Shown here piece after piece: positions 33,569 through 42,257 of a DNA stretch of 64,000 bases (positions are counted from its first letter, which is position 1; each line of letters begins with the position of its first letter). Both the position numbers and the translations under genes were made by a program. The notes beneath the pieces are model-generated. The model was not told the origin of the DNA. It made no database searches and worked only from the letters and a program-made list of their open reading frames with translations. The stretch is from Acetobacter okinawensis (GTDB lineage: Bacteria > Pseudomonadota > Alphaproteobacteria > Acetobacterales > Acetobacteraceae). The stretch covers positions 372,001 through 436,000 of the forward strand of contig NZ_JOPJ01000006.1 of the NCBI RefSeq assembly GCF_002153655.1. The letters run 5' to 3'.

Positions 33569-33936
33569 TTTTTAACGTCACACGGATAAGAGTCATGCAG
33601 GGCGGTAAACACGCTCTCGCCCACCGGCTTGGCCAGAGAGTCGGGGTGCGCCTTCAGCCAGGAGAGCACCTTGGCGCGCATGGCGGCAATGTCTTCGCTC
33701 GCGGGAACGCAAAAGCCCGTGGGGGCTGCGGCATCGCCACTGTTATGGGCTTTGATCTGGGCAAGGGTTACGCCATCCGTCAGCCCGCTCAGATATGCAT
33801 CACATGCGGTGCGTGTGGAGGTGGTGGAGCACATTTTGCCCAGCGCGCCCGCCTTCATGGGGGCCAGACGCTGTGCCTGAGCCAGAGCGGGGACTGCCAG
33901 CGCTCCGGCTAGGGCGATCAGGGCGAGGCGCTTCAT
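33565..33936 (-). CDS. Exported Rap1a/Tai-like protein inside the purine operon
   Basis: A 123-residue protein with a signal peptide (about residues 1-21, cleavage after AQA). The mature part has four cysteines ([26 protein letters not shown] and the terminal YPCDV), a [11 protein letters not shown] segment and a [11 protein letters not shown] ending, matching the Rap1a/Tai immunity-like domain. In Serratia such proteins protect against type VI effectors, but many homologues stand alone. It lies between purS and purQ with ATGA overlaps on both sides, a strange place for an exported protein. Confidence 0.75.
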   Translation of the reverse strand: MKRLALIALAGALAVPALAQAQRLAPMKAGALGKMCSTTSTRTACDAYLSGLTDGVTLAQIKAHNSGDAAAPTGFCVPASEDIAAMRAKVLSWLKAHPDSLAKPVGESVFTALHDSYPCDVKK

Positions 33937-34175
33937 GCCACAACCTCGACCGAGTAATCCTCGATGACCAGATTGGCCAGCAGGTTGCGTGCCATTTCGC
34001 CTGCTTTTTCGTGTGCTTCTTCAGCCTTCACGCCATGCAGGTCCAGCTCTATGACCTTGCCGACGCGCACATCCTGCACGCCTTCAAAGCCCAGTGTGTG
34101 CAGTGCGTGACCAATGGCCTTTCCCTGCGGGTCCAGAACGCCGTCTTTCAGCATGACGGTTACACGTACTTTCAT
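33933..34175 (-). CDS. purS: Phosphoribosylformylglycinamidine synthase, subunit PurS
   Basis: An 80-residue PurS, the small structural subunit that bridges PurL and PurQ. MKVRVTVMLKDGVLDPQGKA at the start and the conserved LGFEGVQDVRVGK in the middle are diagnostic. A TTG two codons upstream is in frame, but the ATG has GGGAG about eight bases upstream. The stop overlaps the Rap1a-like gene by ATGA. Confidence 0.95.
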   Translation of the reverse strand: MKVRVTVMLKDGVLDPQGKAIGHALHTLGFEGVQDVRVGKVIELDLHGVKAEEAHEKAGEMARNLLANLVIEDYSVEVVA

Positions 34176-34203
34176 TCTCAAACTCCCAAAGTACCCGTAG
34201 GGG

Positions 34204-34971
34204 TTACTGAACTGTTTCTGGGCCCTTCATGTCGCCCCCTGCGCCGTTTTCGGGCAGAATGCCCATGCGCCGCGCTACTTCCTGATACGCTTCCTTCACG
34301 TTGCCCAGATCGCGGCGGAAGCGGTCCTTGTCGAGCTTTTCGTTCGTGTGGAGGTCCCACAGGCGGCAGTTATCGGGCGAAATTTCGTCGGCCAGAACAA
34401 TGCGCATGTCCTCACCTTCCCAGCAGCGGCCGAATTCGAGCTTGAAATCCACCAACTGGATGCCGATACCGCTGAACAGACCACACAAAAAGTCGTTCAC
34501 GCGCATGGCCATGCCGGTCATGTCTTCCAGATCATGCGGGCAGGCCCAGCCAAATGCGATGATATGATCTTCCGATACCAACGGGTCGCCCAGTTCGTCG
34601 TTCTTGTAATAGAACTCGACAATCGGGCGTGGCAGGCGCTGGCCTTCGGGGATGTTGAAGCGCTTGGAAATGCTGCCAGCAGCAACATTGCGGATCACCA
34701 CTTCAAGCGGGATAATCTCCACTTCCTTGACCAGCTGCTCACGCATGTTGATCCGGCGGATAAAGTGGGTTGGAATGCCAATTTCCTGCAAGCGGAGCAT
34801 CAGATGCTCGCTAATGCGGTTGTTAAGCACGCCCTTACCGGTGATCACACCGCTTTTGGCGCCATTGCCAGCCGTGGCATCGTCCTTGAAGTATTGCACA
34901 AGGGTACCGGGCTCCGGACCTTCAAAGAGGATTTTGGCTTTACCTTCATAAAGCTGGCGGCGACGGGCCAT
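34204..34971 (-). CDS. purC: SAICAR synthetase
   Basis: A 255-residue phosphoribosylaminoimidazole-succinocarboxamide synthase of purine synthesis. [17 protein letters not shown] at the N terminus, [13 protein letters not shown] near residue 36, [12 protein letters not shown] near residue 98 and VDFKLEFGR near residue 173 are family signatures. The frame is open upstream, but the ATG with AAGGA six bases before gives the conserved start. It leads the purC-purS-(Rap1a-like)-purQ-purL-bolA-grxD run. Confidence 0.96.
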   Translation of the reverse strand: MARRRQLYEGKAKILFEGPEPGTLVQYFKDDATAGNGAKSGVITGKGVLNNRISEHLMLRLQEIGIPTHFIRRINMREQLVKEVEIIPLEVVIRNVAAGSISKRFNIPEGQRLPRPIVEFYYKNDELGDPLVSEDHIIAFGWACPHDLEDMTGMAMRVNDFLCGLFSGIGIQLVDFKLEFGRCWEGEDMRIVLADEISPDNCRLWDLHTNEKLDKDRFRRDLGNVKEAYQEVARRMGILPENGAGGDMKGPETVQ

Positions 34972-35119
34972 GATGATCCTTACCTGTCGAAAGTGTGCGG
35001 GCGGTTGGGACACCGCCCCAAAAGCGGGGAGGCCACGCTGGCGGCTTTCCCCTTTATTCATCCCATGTTCATAGCAGGCTTCCCGCGTGGAGGATACAGC
35101 CTGTAAAACGGATGGGCTG

Positions 35120-36469
35120 TTACTGGGCGGGGCCTGCCTCGCCGAAGATTTTTTCAAACTGGAAGTCAATTGCCTTCAGGTGCTGGCGGCTATCCATGGC
35201 GGCATCCAGCACATCGGCGGGAATACGGCCAGAAATTTCGGTGTCATCTGCCAGATTTTCACGGAACGTCCGGCCTTCGGGTGTGCCCAGCTTGGTCCAT
35301 GTGGCCATCGCGTTGCGCTGGACAATGCGGTAAGCATCCTCGCGCGAGAGGCCAGCTTTGGCCAGCGCGAGCAGCACTTCACCAGAGTGGACGACACCGC
35401 CCAGACTTTCGATATTGGCGGCCATGCGGTCGGGGTAGACAACCAGCTTGGAGATCATGCCCGACAGACGGGCAAGGGCAAAGTCCAGCCCAATGGTGGC
35501 ATCAGGGCAGATGTTGCGTTCAACCGAAGAATGGCTGATGTCGCGCTCATGCCACAGTGCCACGTTTTCCAGAGCAGGAATAACGGCAGCGCGGACAAGA
35601 CGGGCAAGGCCTGTCAGGTTTTCGGTCAGCACCGGGTTACGCTTGTGCGGCATGGCAGAAGAGCCCTTCTGCCCCGGGTGGAAGAATTCCTCCGCTTCGC
35701 GCACTTCCGAGCGCTGGAGATGGCGGACTTCTGTTGCCAGCCGCTCAATGCCGCTTGCAATGACTGCCAGCGCACAGAAGAACGCAGCATGCCGGTCACG
35801 CGGGATAACCTGAGTGGAAACCGTCTCGGCCTGCAAGCCAAGACGCTCGGCTACATAAGCTTCCACGCGGGGGTCAAGGTGGGCGTAGGTGCCGACCGCG
35901 CCGGAAATGGCACAGGTGGCAATTTCTGCCCGTGCGGCTTCAAGCCGGGTTTTGTTGCGGGCGAACTCGGCATAATGACCGGCGATCTTGAGCCCGAAGG
36001 ATGTTGGCTCGGCATGGATGCCGTGGCTGCGGCCAATGGTCAGGGTGTGTTTGTGTTCAAACGCACGCGCCTTCAGGGCGGCCAGTGTGTCGTCCAGGTC
36101 TTTGAGCAGCAGGTCCGTTGCCTGCACAAGCTGCACGGCAAGGCATGTGTCCAGTACGTCCGAGGATGTCATGCCAAGGTGGACAAAGCGGCTTTCAGGC
36201 CCCACTTTTTCTGCCAGCCATGTCAGGAACGCAATGACGTCATGCCGGGTTTCGGCTTCGATCTCGTCAATTCTGGCAAGGTCGGCATCGGAGAAGGCAG
36301 CCATGGCGGCATTGCCTTTTTCACGCACCACTTTGGCCGCTTCCTTGGGGACTGTTCCGTACTCGGCCATAGCCTCGCAGGCCAGTGCCTCGATCTCGAA
36401 CCAGATTCGATAGCGGTTTTCGGGGGACCAGATTGCGGCCATGACGGGGCGGGTATAGCGCGGCACCAT
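35120..36469 (-). CDS. purB: Adenylosuccinate lyase
   Basis: A 449-residue fumarase/aspartase-superfamily lyase acting twice in purine synthesis (SAICAR and adenylosuccinate cleavage). [15 protein letters not shown] near residue 88, the catalytic histidine region [16 protein letters not shown] near residue 141, and the superfamily signature [11 protein letters not shown] near residue 264 are present. It precedes purC on the same strand with a 148-base gap that holds a 7-bp hairpin (34999-35018) but no T-run terminator. Confidence 0.97.
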   Translation of the reverse strand: MVPRYTRPVMAAIWSPENRYRIWFEIEALACEAMAEYGTVPKEAAKVVREKGNAAMAAFSDADLARIDEIEAETRHDVIAFLTWLAEKVGPESRFVHLGMTSSDVLDTCLAVQLVQATDLLLKDLDDTLAALKARAFEHKHTLTIGRSHGIHAEPTSFGLKIAGHYAEFARNKTRLEAARAEIATCAISGAVGTYAHLDPRVEAYVAERLGLQAETVSTQVIPRDRHAAFFCALAVIASGIERLATEVRHLQRSEVREAEEFFHPGQKGSSAMPHKRNPVLTENLTGLARLVRAAVIPALENVALWHERDISHSSVERNICPDATIGLDFALARLSGMISKLVVYPDRMAANIESLGGVVHSGEVLLALAKAGLSREDAYRIVQRNAMATWTKLGTPEGRTFRENLADDTEISGRIPADVLDAAMDSRQHLKAIDFQFEKIFGEAGPAQ

Positions 36470-36557
36470 AACGCGGATTTCCTTAACCAGAACAGTTTGA
36501 ATGTCAGAACAGGTGGCGTCTCTCTAGCGGATTTCGTGCATGTCGTCTGCCCGCAAT

Positions 36558-36581
36558 ACAGAAAACTTTGACATTTTCTGT
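36558..36581 (+). promoter_or_regulatory. Perfect 8-bp dyad over a candidate -35 box
   Basis: ACAGAAAA and TTTTCTGT (8 bp each, 8-base spacer) form a perfect inverted repeat about 50 bases before the TerC-family gene. The consensus TTGACA (36568-36573) lies within the spacer. A -10 at standard spacing (GAAATT) is poor, as expected of an activated promoter. The purB gene diverges to the left, so the site could control either direction. Confidence 0.5.
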
Positions 36582-36633
36582 CGCGTGCCAGAAATTCCGC
36601 CCACTTCATGCGTGTTCTGGAATCGGAGTTACT

Positions 36634-37242
36634 GTGGCCAGCCTATTTGATTCTGCCAGTTTTCCGGCAATAGCTGCTCTTTTGCAGGTTGTGCTGATCG
36701 ACGTTACTCTGGCTGGAGACAACGCAGTTGTCATTGGCATGGCAGTACGCTCCCTAAGTGGTGCGCAACGGCGTAAGGCCATATGGGCCGGTGTGGGGCT
36801 GGCTGCGGTTATCAGGGTGCTGCTTGCTCTTGTTGCGGTCAAACTGCTTGCCATTGTCGGGCTGACACTGGCTGGCGGCCTGCTGTTGCTATGGGTCTGC
36901 TGGCGCATGTACCGCGAGATGCAGCACGGCTCTGCGGAAGGTGATGGTGGGGCGAGTGCTCCGGGCAGTCTGCGTTCGGCTATTATCAAAATCCTGATCG
37001 CAGATTTGTCCATGAGTCTGGATAACGTGCTGGCGGTTGCCGGGGCTGCGCGTGAACACCCGGGTATTCTGGTCATGGGGCTTGCGCTGTCTGTTGTGCT
37101 TATGGGGCTTGCGGCCTCCCTGATTGCGCGCTTGCTGGAGCGTTATAAATGGATCTCCTGGGTTGGGCTGCTGGTTGTTCTGGCTGTCGCCGTGGAGCTG
37201 ATTGTCAGTGGTGGCGGAGAGGTGTGGGGCCACTTGTCCTGA
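36634..37242 (+). CDS. TerC family (YjbE-type) integral membrane protein
   Basis: A 202-residue membrane protein with about six or seven helices. The paired TerC motifs are visible: LIDVTLAGDNAVVIGMAV near residue 23 and IADLSMSLDNVLAVAGAA near residue 124, whose acidic residues sit in the membrane and are thought to bind metal ions. YjbE-type members are linked to manganese export or metal loading of secreted enzymes. The start is GTG with CGGAG five bases upstream; a TTG upstream at 36568 is part of the candidate -35 box. A dyad operator candidate lies just upstream. Confidence 0.85.
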   Translation: MASLFDSASFPAIAALLQVVLIDVTLAGDNAVVIGMAVRSLSGAQRRKAIWAGVGLAAVIRVLLALVAVKLLAIVGLTLAGGLLLLWVCWRMYREMQHGSAEGDGGASAPGSLRSAIIKILIADLSMSLDNVLAVAGAAREHPGILVMGLALSVVLMGLAASLIARLLERYKWISWVGLLVVLAVAVELIVSGGGEVWGHLS

Positions 37243-37325
37243 GCTTGACGCAGGCGTGGCTGGCAGGCGTATGGCGCACGACAAAAGAGCTTGCCATTTG
37301 TAACAAACCCGTTGAATCCTCGGGT

Positions 37326-39296
37326 ATGATCCGCTCCTATTCTTCATGGCGGCGCCAGCTTGCCGCCGCAGTATCACTGGTCGGGTTTTCCCTGACTGCC
37401 TGTTCTGGCCCCTCTGCGCAGCCGGTATCTGCTCCGGCGGACAGTGCGGGCTCTGGTGCGCCATCTGTGCAGGGGCATGCGTTATCCGGCAGTCTGAATG
37501 ACCGGCTGGATACATGGCTCCGTCTTGTCGGCCCCACCCATGCCAGTGCTCAGGATTATGCGGATTTTCTGCAATCTGGTGGAATATGGCCACGCTGGTC
37601 CTTGCTAGTGCTGCGCATGCAGCAGGCTCTGGCGAACGAGACGGATACTCAGGTGCTCGCGCGCCTGTGCCATAGCCAGAAGCTGACCTACGCACCCGCC
37701 CTTGTGCAATGCGCCACACAACTGGGGGATGACCGGCCACTCCAGAAGCAACTGGCGTCTCAGGCCGTGATAGCCTGGACGGATGGGAACGATTCACCCG
37801 CCGCAGCCAGCGCCCTGACCAGCACATTCGGGGCAGTTCTAACCTCCCGGAGTTCATGGCTGCGCTTTGACCGGGAGGAACGGACAGGCCAACTCAGCGC
37901 TGCCCAGCAGACACTACCTTACCTGTCCGCCAGCCAGCTCGCTCAGGCGCAGGCACGGCTGGCATTAAGGAATAACGATGTCACCGCGCAGTCTTTGCTG
38001 GATGCCCTGCCCTCCTCCGCGCGTACCGACCCATGGCTTGTGCTGGATCAGGCCCGATGGCTGCGCAAACAGCAGCGTTATGATGAAGCGGTCGCGTTGT
38101 GGAAAGCGGCTGGCGTTGAGGCTGAGAGAGCCGCCCGTTCCAAGCTGTTCTGGCGTGAGCGCGATGCTCTTGCGCGTGAACTGATACAGCAGAATCGGGC
38201 AACGGACGCCTTTGCCGTGGCGAATGACACGGTCACCGATGGTGAGAGCAGGCTGGATGCGGTGTTCCTGAGCGGCTGGATCACCCTGCGCATGCAGCAT
38301 GATACGGCTACGGCGGAAGACTTCTTTCGCCAGTTAACGCTCTCTCCCTCCCTTATCACGCGCAGCCGTGGGTTTTACTGGCTCGGTCGCGCGCGTGCTG
38401 CGGGTGGGAATACGGTCTCTGCGCAGGCAGACTGGCAGCGGGCCGCAACCTCCCCCGGCACTTATTATGGTCAGATGGCCGCAGCAACTCTGGCGGGCCA
38501 AGGCAATGCCCTGCTGGCTCCCGGGCAGGTTCCGGATATGATCGTACAGTCTTTGAAGGAGATGGACAGCGCAACGCCACATATCTCTGAAGATGTGCTG
38601 CCAACGGGGAATGACCTGCTTCTGGCCGCACTCCGCCTTGCGTCCATGGGGGACAGGGAGCATACGCGCGACTTTTTAAGTCTGTTTGAAAAACAGGTGA
38701 CCGATACGCCACAACGGCAGGCCCTTGCATCCATGGCGTTGCGTTTGGGCGTGCCAGATGTTGCCGTGACCATAGCGCGGCATGCCGGGCGGGATGGTGT
38801 GTTTATGCTGCGTTCTGGCTGGCCCCTGCCCTATACACCGCCACAAAGCACTTTGCCGCAGGGGTTCGTGCTTGGCCTGATGCGCCAGGAAAGCAGCTTC
38901 AACCCCGATGCCATCAGTCCGTCCAATGCTATTGGTCTTATGCAGATCAAACCGTCCACAGCAGCGGATATGGTGCGCGCTGCGGGTGTGCCGCCATCTG
39001 CGGCTACGGCTGTCGGGCTGCATAATCCGCAAAACAACATGCAACTGGGTACGGCTTACCTGCTGCATATTCAGGACCGTTTTGGCCCAGTCGTGCCCTA
39101 TCTGGCGGCAGCGTATAATGGTGGGCCAACCCGACTGGCCAAATGGCTGGCGACAGCAGGCGATCCAACGCGCAGCGGGGCAGACATGGAACAGATGATC
39201 GACTGGGTAGAAAACATACCCTATGCCGAAACACGGAATTATGTGCAGCGTGTATGGGAAAATATGACAGTTTACAAAGCACTGGGAACCCCCTGA
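37326..39296 (+). CDS. Soluble-type lytic murein transglycosylase, lipoprotein
   Basis: A 656-residue Slt70-like enzyme that cleaves peptidoglycan glycan strands. An N-terminal lipobox LTAC (Cys26) predicts outer-membrane anchoring. The middle is an alpha-helical U-shaped repeat region, and the catalytic SLT domain is C-terminal with the glutamate in LMRQESSFNP near residue 522, then SNAIGLMQIKPSTA and AAYNGGPTRLAKW. The long open frame upstream (from 37149) is antisense-like overlap with the TerC gene and was not used. The stop overlaps pgpA as TGATG. Confidence 0.92.
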   Translation: MIRSYSSWRRQLAAAVSLVGFSLTACSGPSAQPVSAPADSAGSGAPSVQGHALSGSLNDRLDTWLRLVGPTHASAQDYADFLQSGGIWPRWSLLVLRMQQALANETDTQVLARLCHSQKLTYAPALVQCATQLGDDRPLQKQLASQAVIAWTDGNDSPAAASALTSTFGAVLTSRSSWLRFDREERTGQLSAAQQTLPYLSASQLAQAQARLALRNNDVTAQSLLDALPSSARTDPWLVLDQARWLRKQQRYDEAVALWKAAGVEAERAARSKLFWRERDALARELIQQNRATDAFAVANDTVTDGESRLDAVFLSGWITLRMQHDTATAEDFFRQLTLSPSLITRSRGFYWLGRARAAGGNTVSAQADWQRAATSPGTYYGQMAAATLAGQGNALLAPGQVPDMIVQSLKEMDSATPHISEDVLPTGNDLLLAALRLASMGDREHTRDFLSLFEKQVTDTPQRQALASMALRLGVPDVAVTIARHAGRDGVFMLRSGWPLPYTPPQSTLPQGFVLGLMRQESSFNPDAISPSNAIGLMQIKPSTAADMVRAAGVPPSAATAVGLHNPQNNMQLGTAYLLHIQDRFGPVVPYLAAAYNGGPTRLAKWLATAGDPTRSGADMEQMIDWVENIPYAETRNYVQRVWENMTVYKALGTP

Positions 39297-39778
39297 TGAC
39301 CCCTGCCCGTCTGATAGCAACATTTGGTGGCTGCGGCCTTGCCCCCCGTGCTCCGGGCACGGTTGGTTCTTTTGCTGCTCTGTTGGTGGGTTTGCCCCTG
39401 CTGCGGCGACCCCGTGCGCTGCTATGTGCAGGAGTTGCAGCAACACTGGTGGGCTGGTGGGCGACCAGCCGGGCCGGAGAAGGCGAAGACCACAGCTGGA
39501 TCGTGATTGATGAAGTAGCCGGAATGTGGATTGCCCTGCTGGCATGCCTGCCCGATAACCAGCAGAATGGACCCTGCCCCAAGGCCACGCAGCGTTTGTT
39601 GTGGCCTATTGTAGCGTTTGGGCTGTTCCGTCTGTTCGATATTACCAAGCCCGGCCCCATTGGTACGCTGGATAAGCGGCGCGATGCTCTGGGTGTTATG
39701 GGGGATGACGTGCTGGCAGGTGTTGCCAGTGCGGGCTGTGTTCTGGCCTTACGCAGGGTGTTGGCACGCAGGGCATGA
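39296..39778 (+). CDS. pgpA: Phosphatidylglycerophosphatase A
   Basis: A 160-residue membrane phosphatase that makes phosphatidylglycerol. The family motifs are FGGCGLAPRAPGTVGS near residue 10, IDEVAGMWIALL near residue 70, and FDITKPGPIGTLDKR near residue 112. The ATG overlaps the transglycosylase stop. Its product feeds cardiolipin synthase, also in the window. Confidence 0.93.
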   Translation: MTPARLIATFGGCGLAPRAPGTVGSFAALLVGLPLLRRPRALLCAGVAATLVGWWATSRAGEGEDHSWIVIDEVAGMWIALLACLPDNQQNGPCPKATQRLLWPIVAFGLFRLFDITKPGPIGTLDKRRDALGVMGDDVLAGVASAGCVLALRRVLARRA

Positions 39779-39793
39779 GCAGAGGAGCTGGAT

Positions 39794-40309
39794 ATGACGG
39801 ATAAACCTGTGGTTTTCAGTCATGCGCTTTTAGCCCGAACCACAGATGTTGTGGACGCGCTGCGCCGCGCTGGTTTGCGGGTTGTCACGGCAGAAAGCTG
39901 CACGGGCGGGCTTTTGGCCGGTGCCCTGACACATTTTTCAGGCTCATCCGATGTGACTGAAGGCGGCTTTGTAACCTATTCCAACGCCATGAAGCAGGCA
40001 GTGCTGGGTGTGCAGGCAGACACATTGGCAACCCATGGTGCTGTGAGCGCCCAGACTGTGGAGCAAATGGCTGAAGGCGCACTACATGCCTGTGCCACAG
40101 CGGACATCGCCGTTTCCATTTCCGGCATTGCTGGTCCCGGTGGTGGCAGTGCAGATAAACCCGTTGGACTGGTCTGGTTTGCAACAGCCCTGCGTGGTGC
40201 GGCTACCCGTACAAACCAGCAGATATTCGCAGGTGAGCGCGCAGATGTGCGTGAGCAGGCCGTATTCCATGCTCTTGAACTTGTGGCAGAGCGGCTGAAC
40301 TCTTTGTAG
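39794..40309 (+). CDS. pncC: Nicotinamide-nucleotide amidohydrolase (CinA C-terminal domain)
   Basis: A 171-residue stand-alone CinA-C protein. TAESCTGGLLAGALT near residue 31 holds the catalytic serine, followed by GGFVTYSNAMKQAVLGV and SISGIAGPGGGSADKPVGLVW. It deamidates NMN to NaMN in pyridine nucleotide salvage. A GAGGAGCTGGA site precedes the ATG. It converges with a small secreted protein gene eight bases away. Confidence 0.9.
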   Translation: MTDKPVVFSHALLARTTDVVDALRRAGLRVVTAESCTGGLLAGALTHFSGSSDVTEGGFVTYSNAMKQAVLGVQADTLATHGAVSAQTVEQMAEGALHACATADIAVSISGIAGPGGGSADKPVGLVWFATALRGAATRTNQQIFAGERADVREQAVFHALELVAERLNSL

Positions 40310-40317
40310 GGGAACTC

Positions 40318-40608
40318 TCAGCGCTTGTCGGTTGGGTTATAAACGGGCGCTTCCAGCAGTTCGGGGGCCAGAACACCAGTTCCTCTGGCTATTGTTCCAT
40401 CCGGTAGTGCTGCCAGGGGTACTGGTGGTGCGACCGGTATAAGCCGTTGTGCATTGGCCAGACTTTGCATGTTCAGCATTTCTGTTGTCGGGCCAGTATG
40501 CACTACTGCTGGTGCTGTGCGTGTGTGTGCTTTTGGGGGGTGCTCTGCCGCATGAGCAGCATTCCCCACAAGACTTCCCAGTAGAAGCAGACAAAACAGT
40601 CTGGGCAT
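40318..40608 (-). CDS. Small exported protein, unknown
   Basis: A 96-residue protein with a signal peptide (residues 1-20, cleavage after AHA) and a mature part rich in Pro, Ala and Thr. A short block, IPVAPPVPLAALPDGTIARG, lies near residue 57, and there are no cysteines after the signal. I do not recognise a family. It follows ratA by 50 bases on the same strand and may be the last gene of the lipoate operon. Confidence 0.55.
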   Translation of the reverse strand: MPRLFCLLLLGSLVGNAAHAAEHPPKAHTRTAPAVVHTGPTTEMLNMQSLANAQRLIPVAPPVPLAALPDGTIARGTGVLAPELLEAPVYNPTDKR

Positions 40609-40658
40609 TCTGGTCTCCCTTTTGTTTGTGGTCTGGCTGCTACTGGTGTTGTGTTGTT

Positions 40659-41144
40659 TCAGCCTGCGTGGTTTTGGCCGGACAGGGCAACCGTGGAACC
40701 CGCCAGAGGCACTGGTGGCCCATAAACCTCTTTGGCCCGCTTGATAAAGGCGGAGACCATCAGACGTGTGGCCTCAGTAAACACCACCCCAATTGCCGCC
40801 TGAAGAATGCGGGAATTGAATTCGAAATCGACAAAAAAATCGACCTGACAGCCGCCCGCATGGGGCATGAACTTCCACACATTGCGCAGGTAGCGGAAAG
40901 GGCCTCGCTCATAGCGCACGGTAATGGTGGTCGGGCGCTCCAGTGTGACACGCGACGTAAAACTTTCCCGGAACGGGCCAAACCCGATGGTCAGGTCAGC
41001 CACCAGCTCAGTTTCGGTGCGTGTGCGCAAGCGTGCGGCAACGCACCAGGGTAAAAAAGCCGGGTAGTGTGCAACGTCCGCAACCAGATCAAAAATCTGG
41101 TCTGGACGATAGGGCAGAACACGCGTCTCTGCGTGTTTGGGCAT
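40659..41144 (-). CDS. RatA/Coq10-type START domain protein
   Basis: A 161-residue polyketide cyclase/START-fold protein of the COQ10/RatA family. VLPYRPDQIFDLVADVAHYPAFLPWC near the N terminus and the central GPFRYLRNVWKFMP are typical. Alphaproteobacterial members are probably ubiquinone-binding respiratory helpers; the RatA toxin name comes from an E. coli homologue and should not be read as a proven toxin here. Its ATG overlaps the lipA stop as TAATG. Confidence 0.85.
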   Translation of the reverse strand: MPKHAETRVLPYRPDQIFDLVADVAHYPAFLPWCVAARLRTRTETELVADLTIGFGPFRESFTSRVTLERPTTITVRYERGPFRYLRNVWKFMPHAGGCQVDFFVDFEFNSRILQAAIGVVFTEATRLMVSAFIKRAKEVYGPPVPLAGSTVALSGQNHAG

Positions 41145-42130
41145 TACTGAGCCTCCTTCAGGCGTTTGTTCCGTGCTTCGCGCAGTTGGGCAAAGTCTGT
41201 ATCGGCATGGTAGGAAGAGCGGGTAAGAGGGCTGGCGCTGACCTGCAGAAAACCTTTTACGCGTGCCATGGTGCCGTAGTCCTCAAACTCTTCGGGTGTG
41301 ACAAAGCGCGCAACGGCGGCGTGCTTGACCGTGGGCTGCAGATACTGCCCCATTGTAATAAAATCCACATCTGCAATGCGCAGATCATCCATGACCTGAG
41401 CGAGCTCCATTTTTTCTTCTCCTAAGCCCAGCATCACACCGGATTTGGTAAAAATCGAAGGATCAAGCTGCTTTACACGGTCTAGCAGGCGCATGGACTG
41501 GTAGTAGCGTGCACCCGGACGGATGGTGGGGTACAGGCGTGGCACGGTTTCCAGATTATGGTTGAACACGTCCGGTCGGGCCTTGACCACAACCTCCAGT
41601 GCTTTGTCTTTGCGCAGGAAATCCGGTGTCAGGATTTCAATGGTTGTGGTGGGGGATGTGGCCCGTATGGCCTGAATGACATGGGCAAAGTGTAAAGCCC
41701 CACCATCGCTAAGGTCATCGCGGTCAACAGAGGTAATCACCACATGGCGCAGGCCCAGCTTGGCTACGGCCTCGGCCACACGTGCGGGTTCTCCCTCGTC
41801 CAGCGGTTTGGGCAGGCCGGTGCTGACATTGCAGAACGCACAGGCACGGGTGCAGACCTCCCCCATAATCATCATGGTGGCGTGGCGTTGTGACCAGCAC
41901 TCCCCAATGTTCGGGCAGGCAGCTTCCTCACAGACCGTGACAAGTTTGTTGTCACGCATGAGCGCGCGGGTTTCGTGGTATGTCGGGTGGTTGGGCGCTT
42001 TAACGCGGATCCATTCCGGCTTACGGGCAATGGGGTTGTCCGGCCGATGAACTTTTTCCGGGTGCCTTATCCGGCTTGTACCACCTTTGCGATGATCGAT
42101 CTCGACACGAGTAGACATGACTTCGCCCAT
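41144..42130 (-). CDS. lipA: Lipoyl synthase
   Basis: A 328-residue radical SAM enzyme that inserts two sulfurs into octanoyl groups to make lipoate. The auxiliary cluster cysteines are in [13 protein letters not shown] near residue 71, the radical SAM motif is CTRACAFC near residue 93, and a C-terminal SSYHAD closes the set. A second ATG at 42118 is possible. It lies 127 bases below lpd, and its product is needed by the lipoyl domains of PdhB and PdhC in the same gene cluster. Confidence 0.96.
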   Translation of the reverse strand: MGEVMSTRVEIDHRKGGTSRIRHPEKVHRPDNPIARKPEWIRVKAPNHPTYHETRALMRDNKLVTVCEEAACPNIGECWSQRHATMMIMGEVCTRACAFCNVSTGLPKPLDEGEPARVAEAVAKLGLRHVVITSVDRDDLSDGGALHFAHVIQAIRATSPTTTIEILTPDFLRKDKALEVVVKARPDVFNHNLETVPRLYPTIRPGARYYQSMRLLDRVKQLDPSIFTKSGVMLGLGEEKMELAQVMDDLRIADVDFITMGQYLQPTVKHAAVARFVTPEEFEDYGTMARVKGFLQVSASPLTRSSYHADTDFAQLREARNKRLKEAQ

Positions 42131-42257
42131 TTTTACCCCAAGAGTTCAGATAGAACTGGAATGTCCCCGCAGACACGTCAAGGCGTGAAGAGGCTCTATA
42201 GGAGGGAAGGTACATCACACCATGGAGATTGATGCCCTTCCCTATTCCAAACAGAGG

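Noticed and set aside
35087-36571. 494-codon plus-strand frame across purB
   Set aside because: It covers the purB gene in antisense, has no domain, and its start lies in the purC-purB spacer without a ribosome site.
37149-37325. Longer N terminus for the lytic transglycosylase
   Set aside because: It would overlap the TerC gene by 94 bases and bury the lipobox signal 60 residues inside the protein.
40659-41144. RatA as part of a toxin-antitoxin system
   Set aside because: No RatB-like partner is adjacent, and the gene sits in a lipoate and respiration context where the Coq10-like function is more likely.
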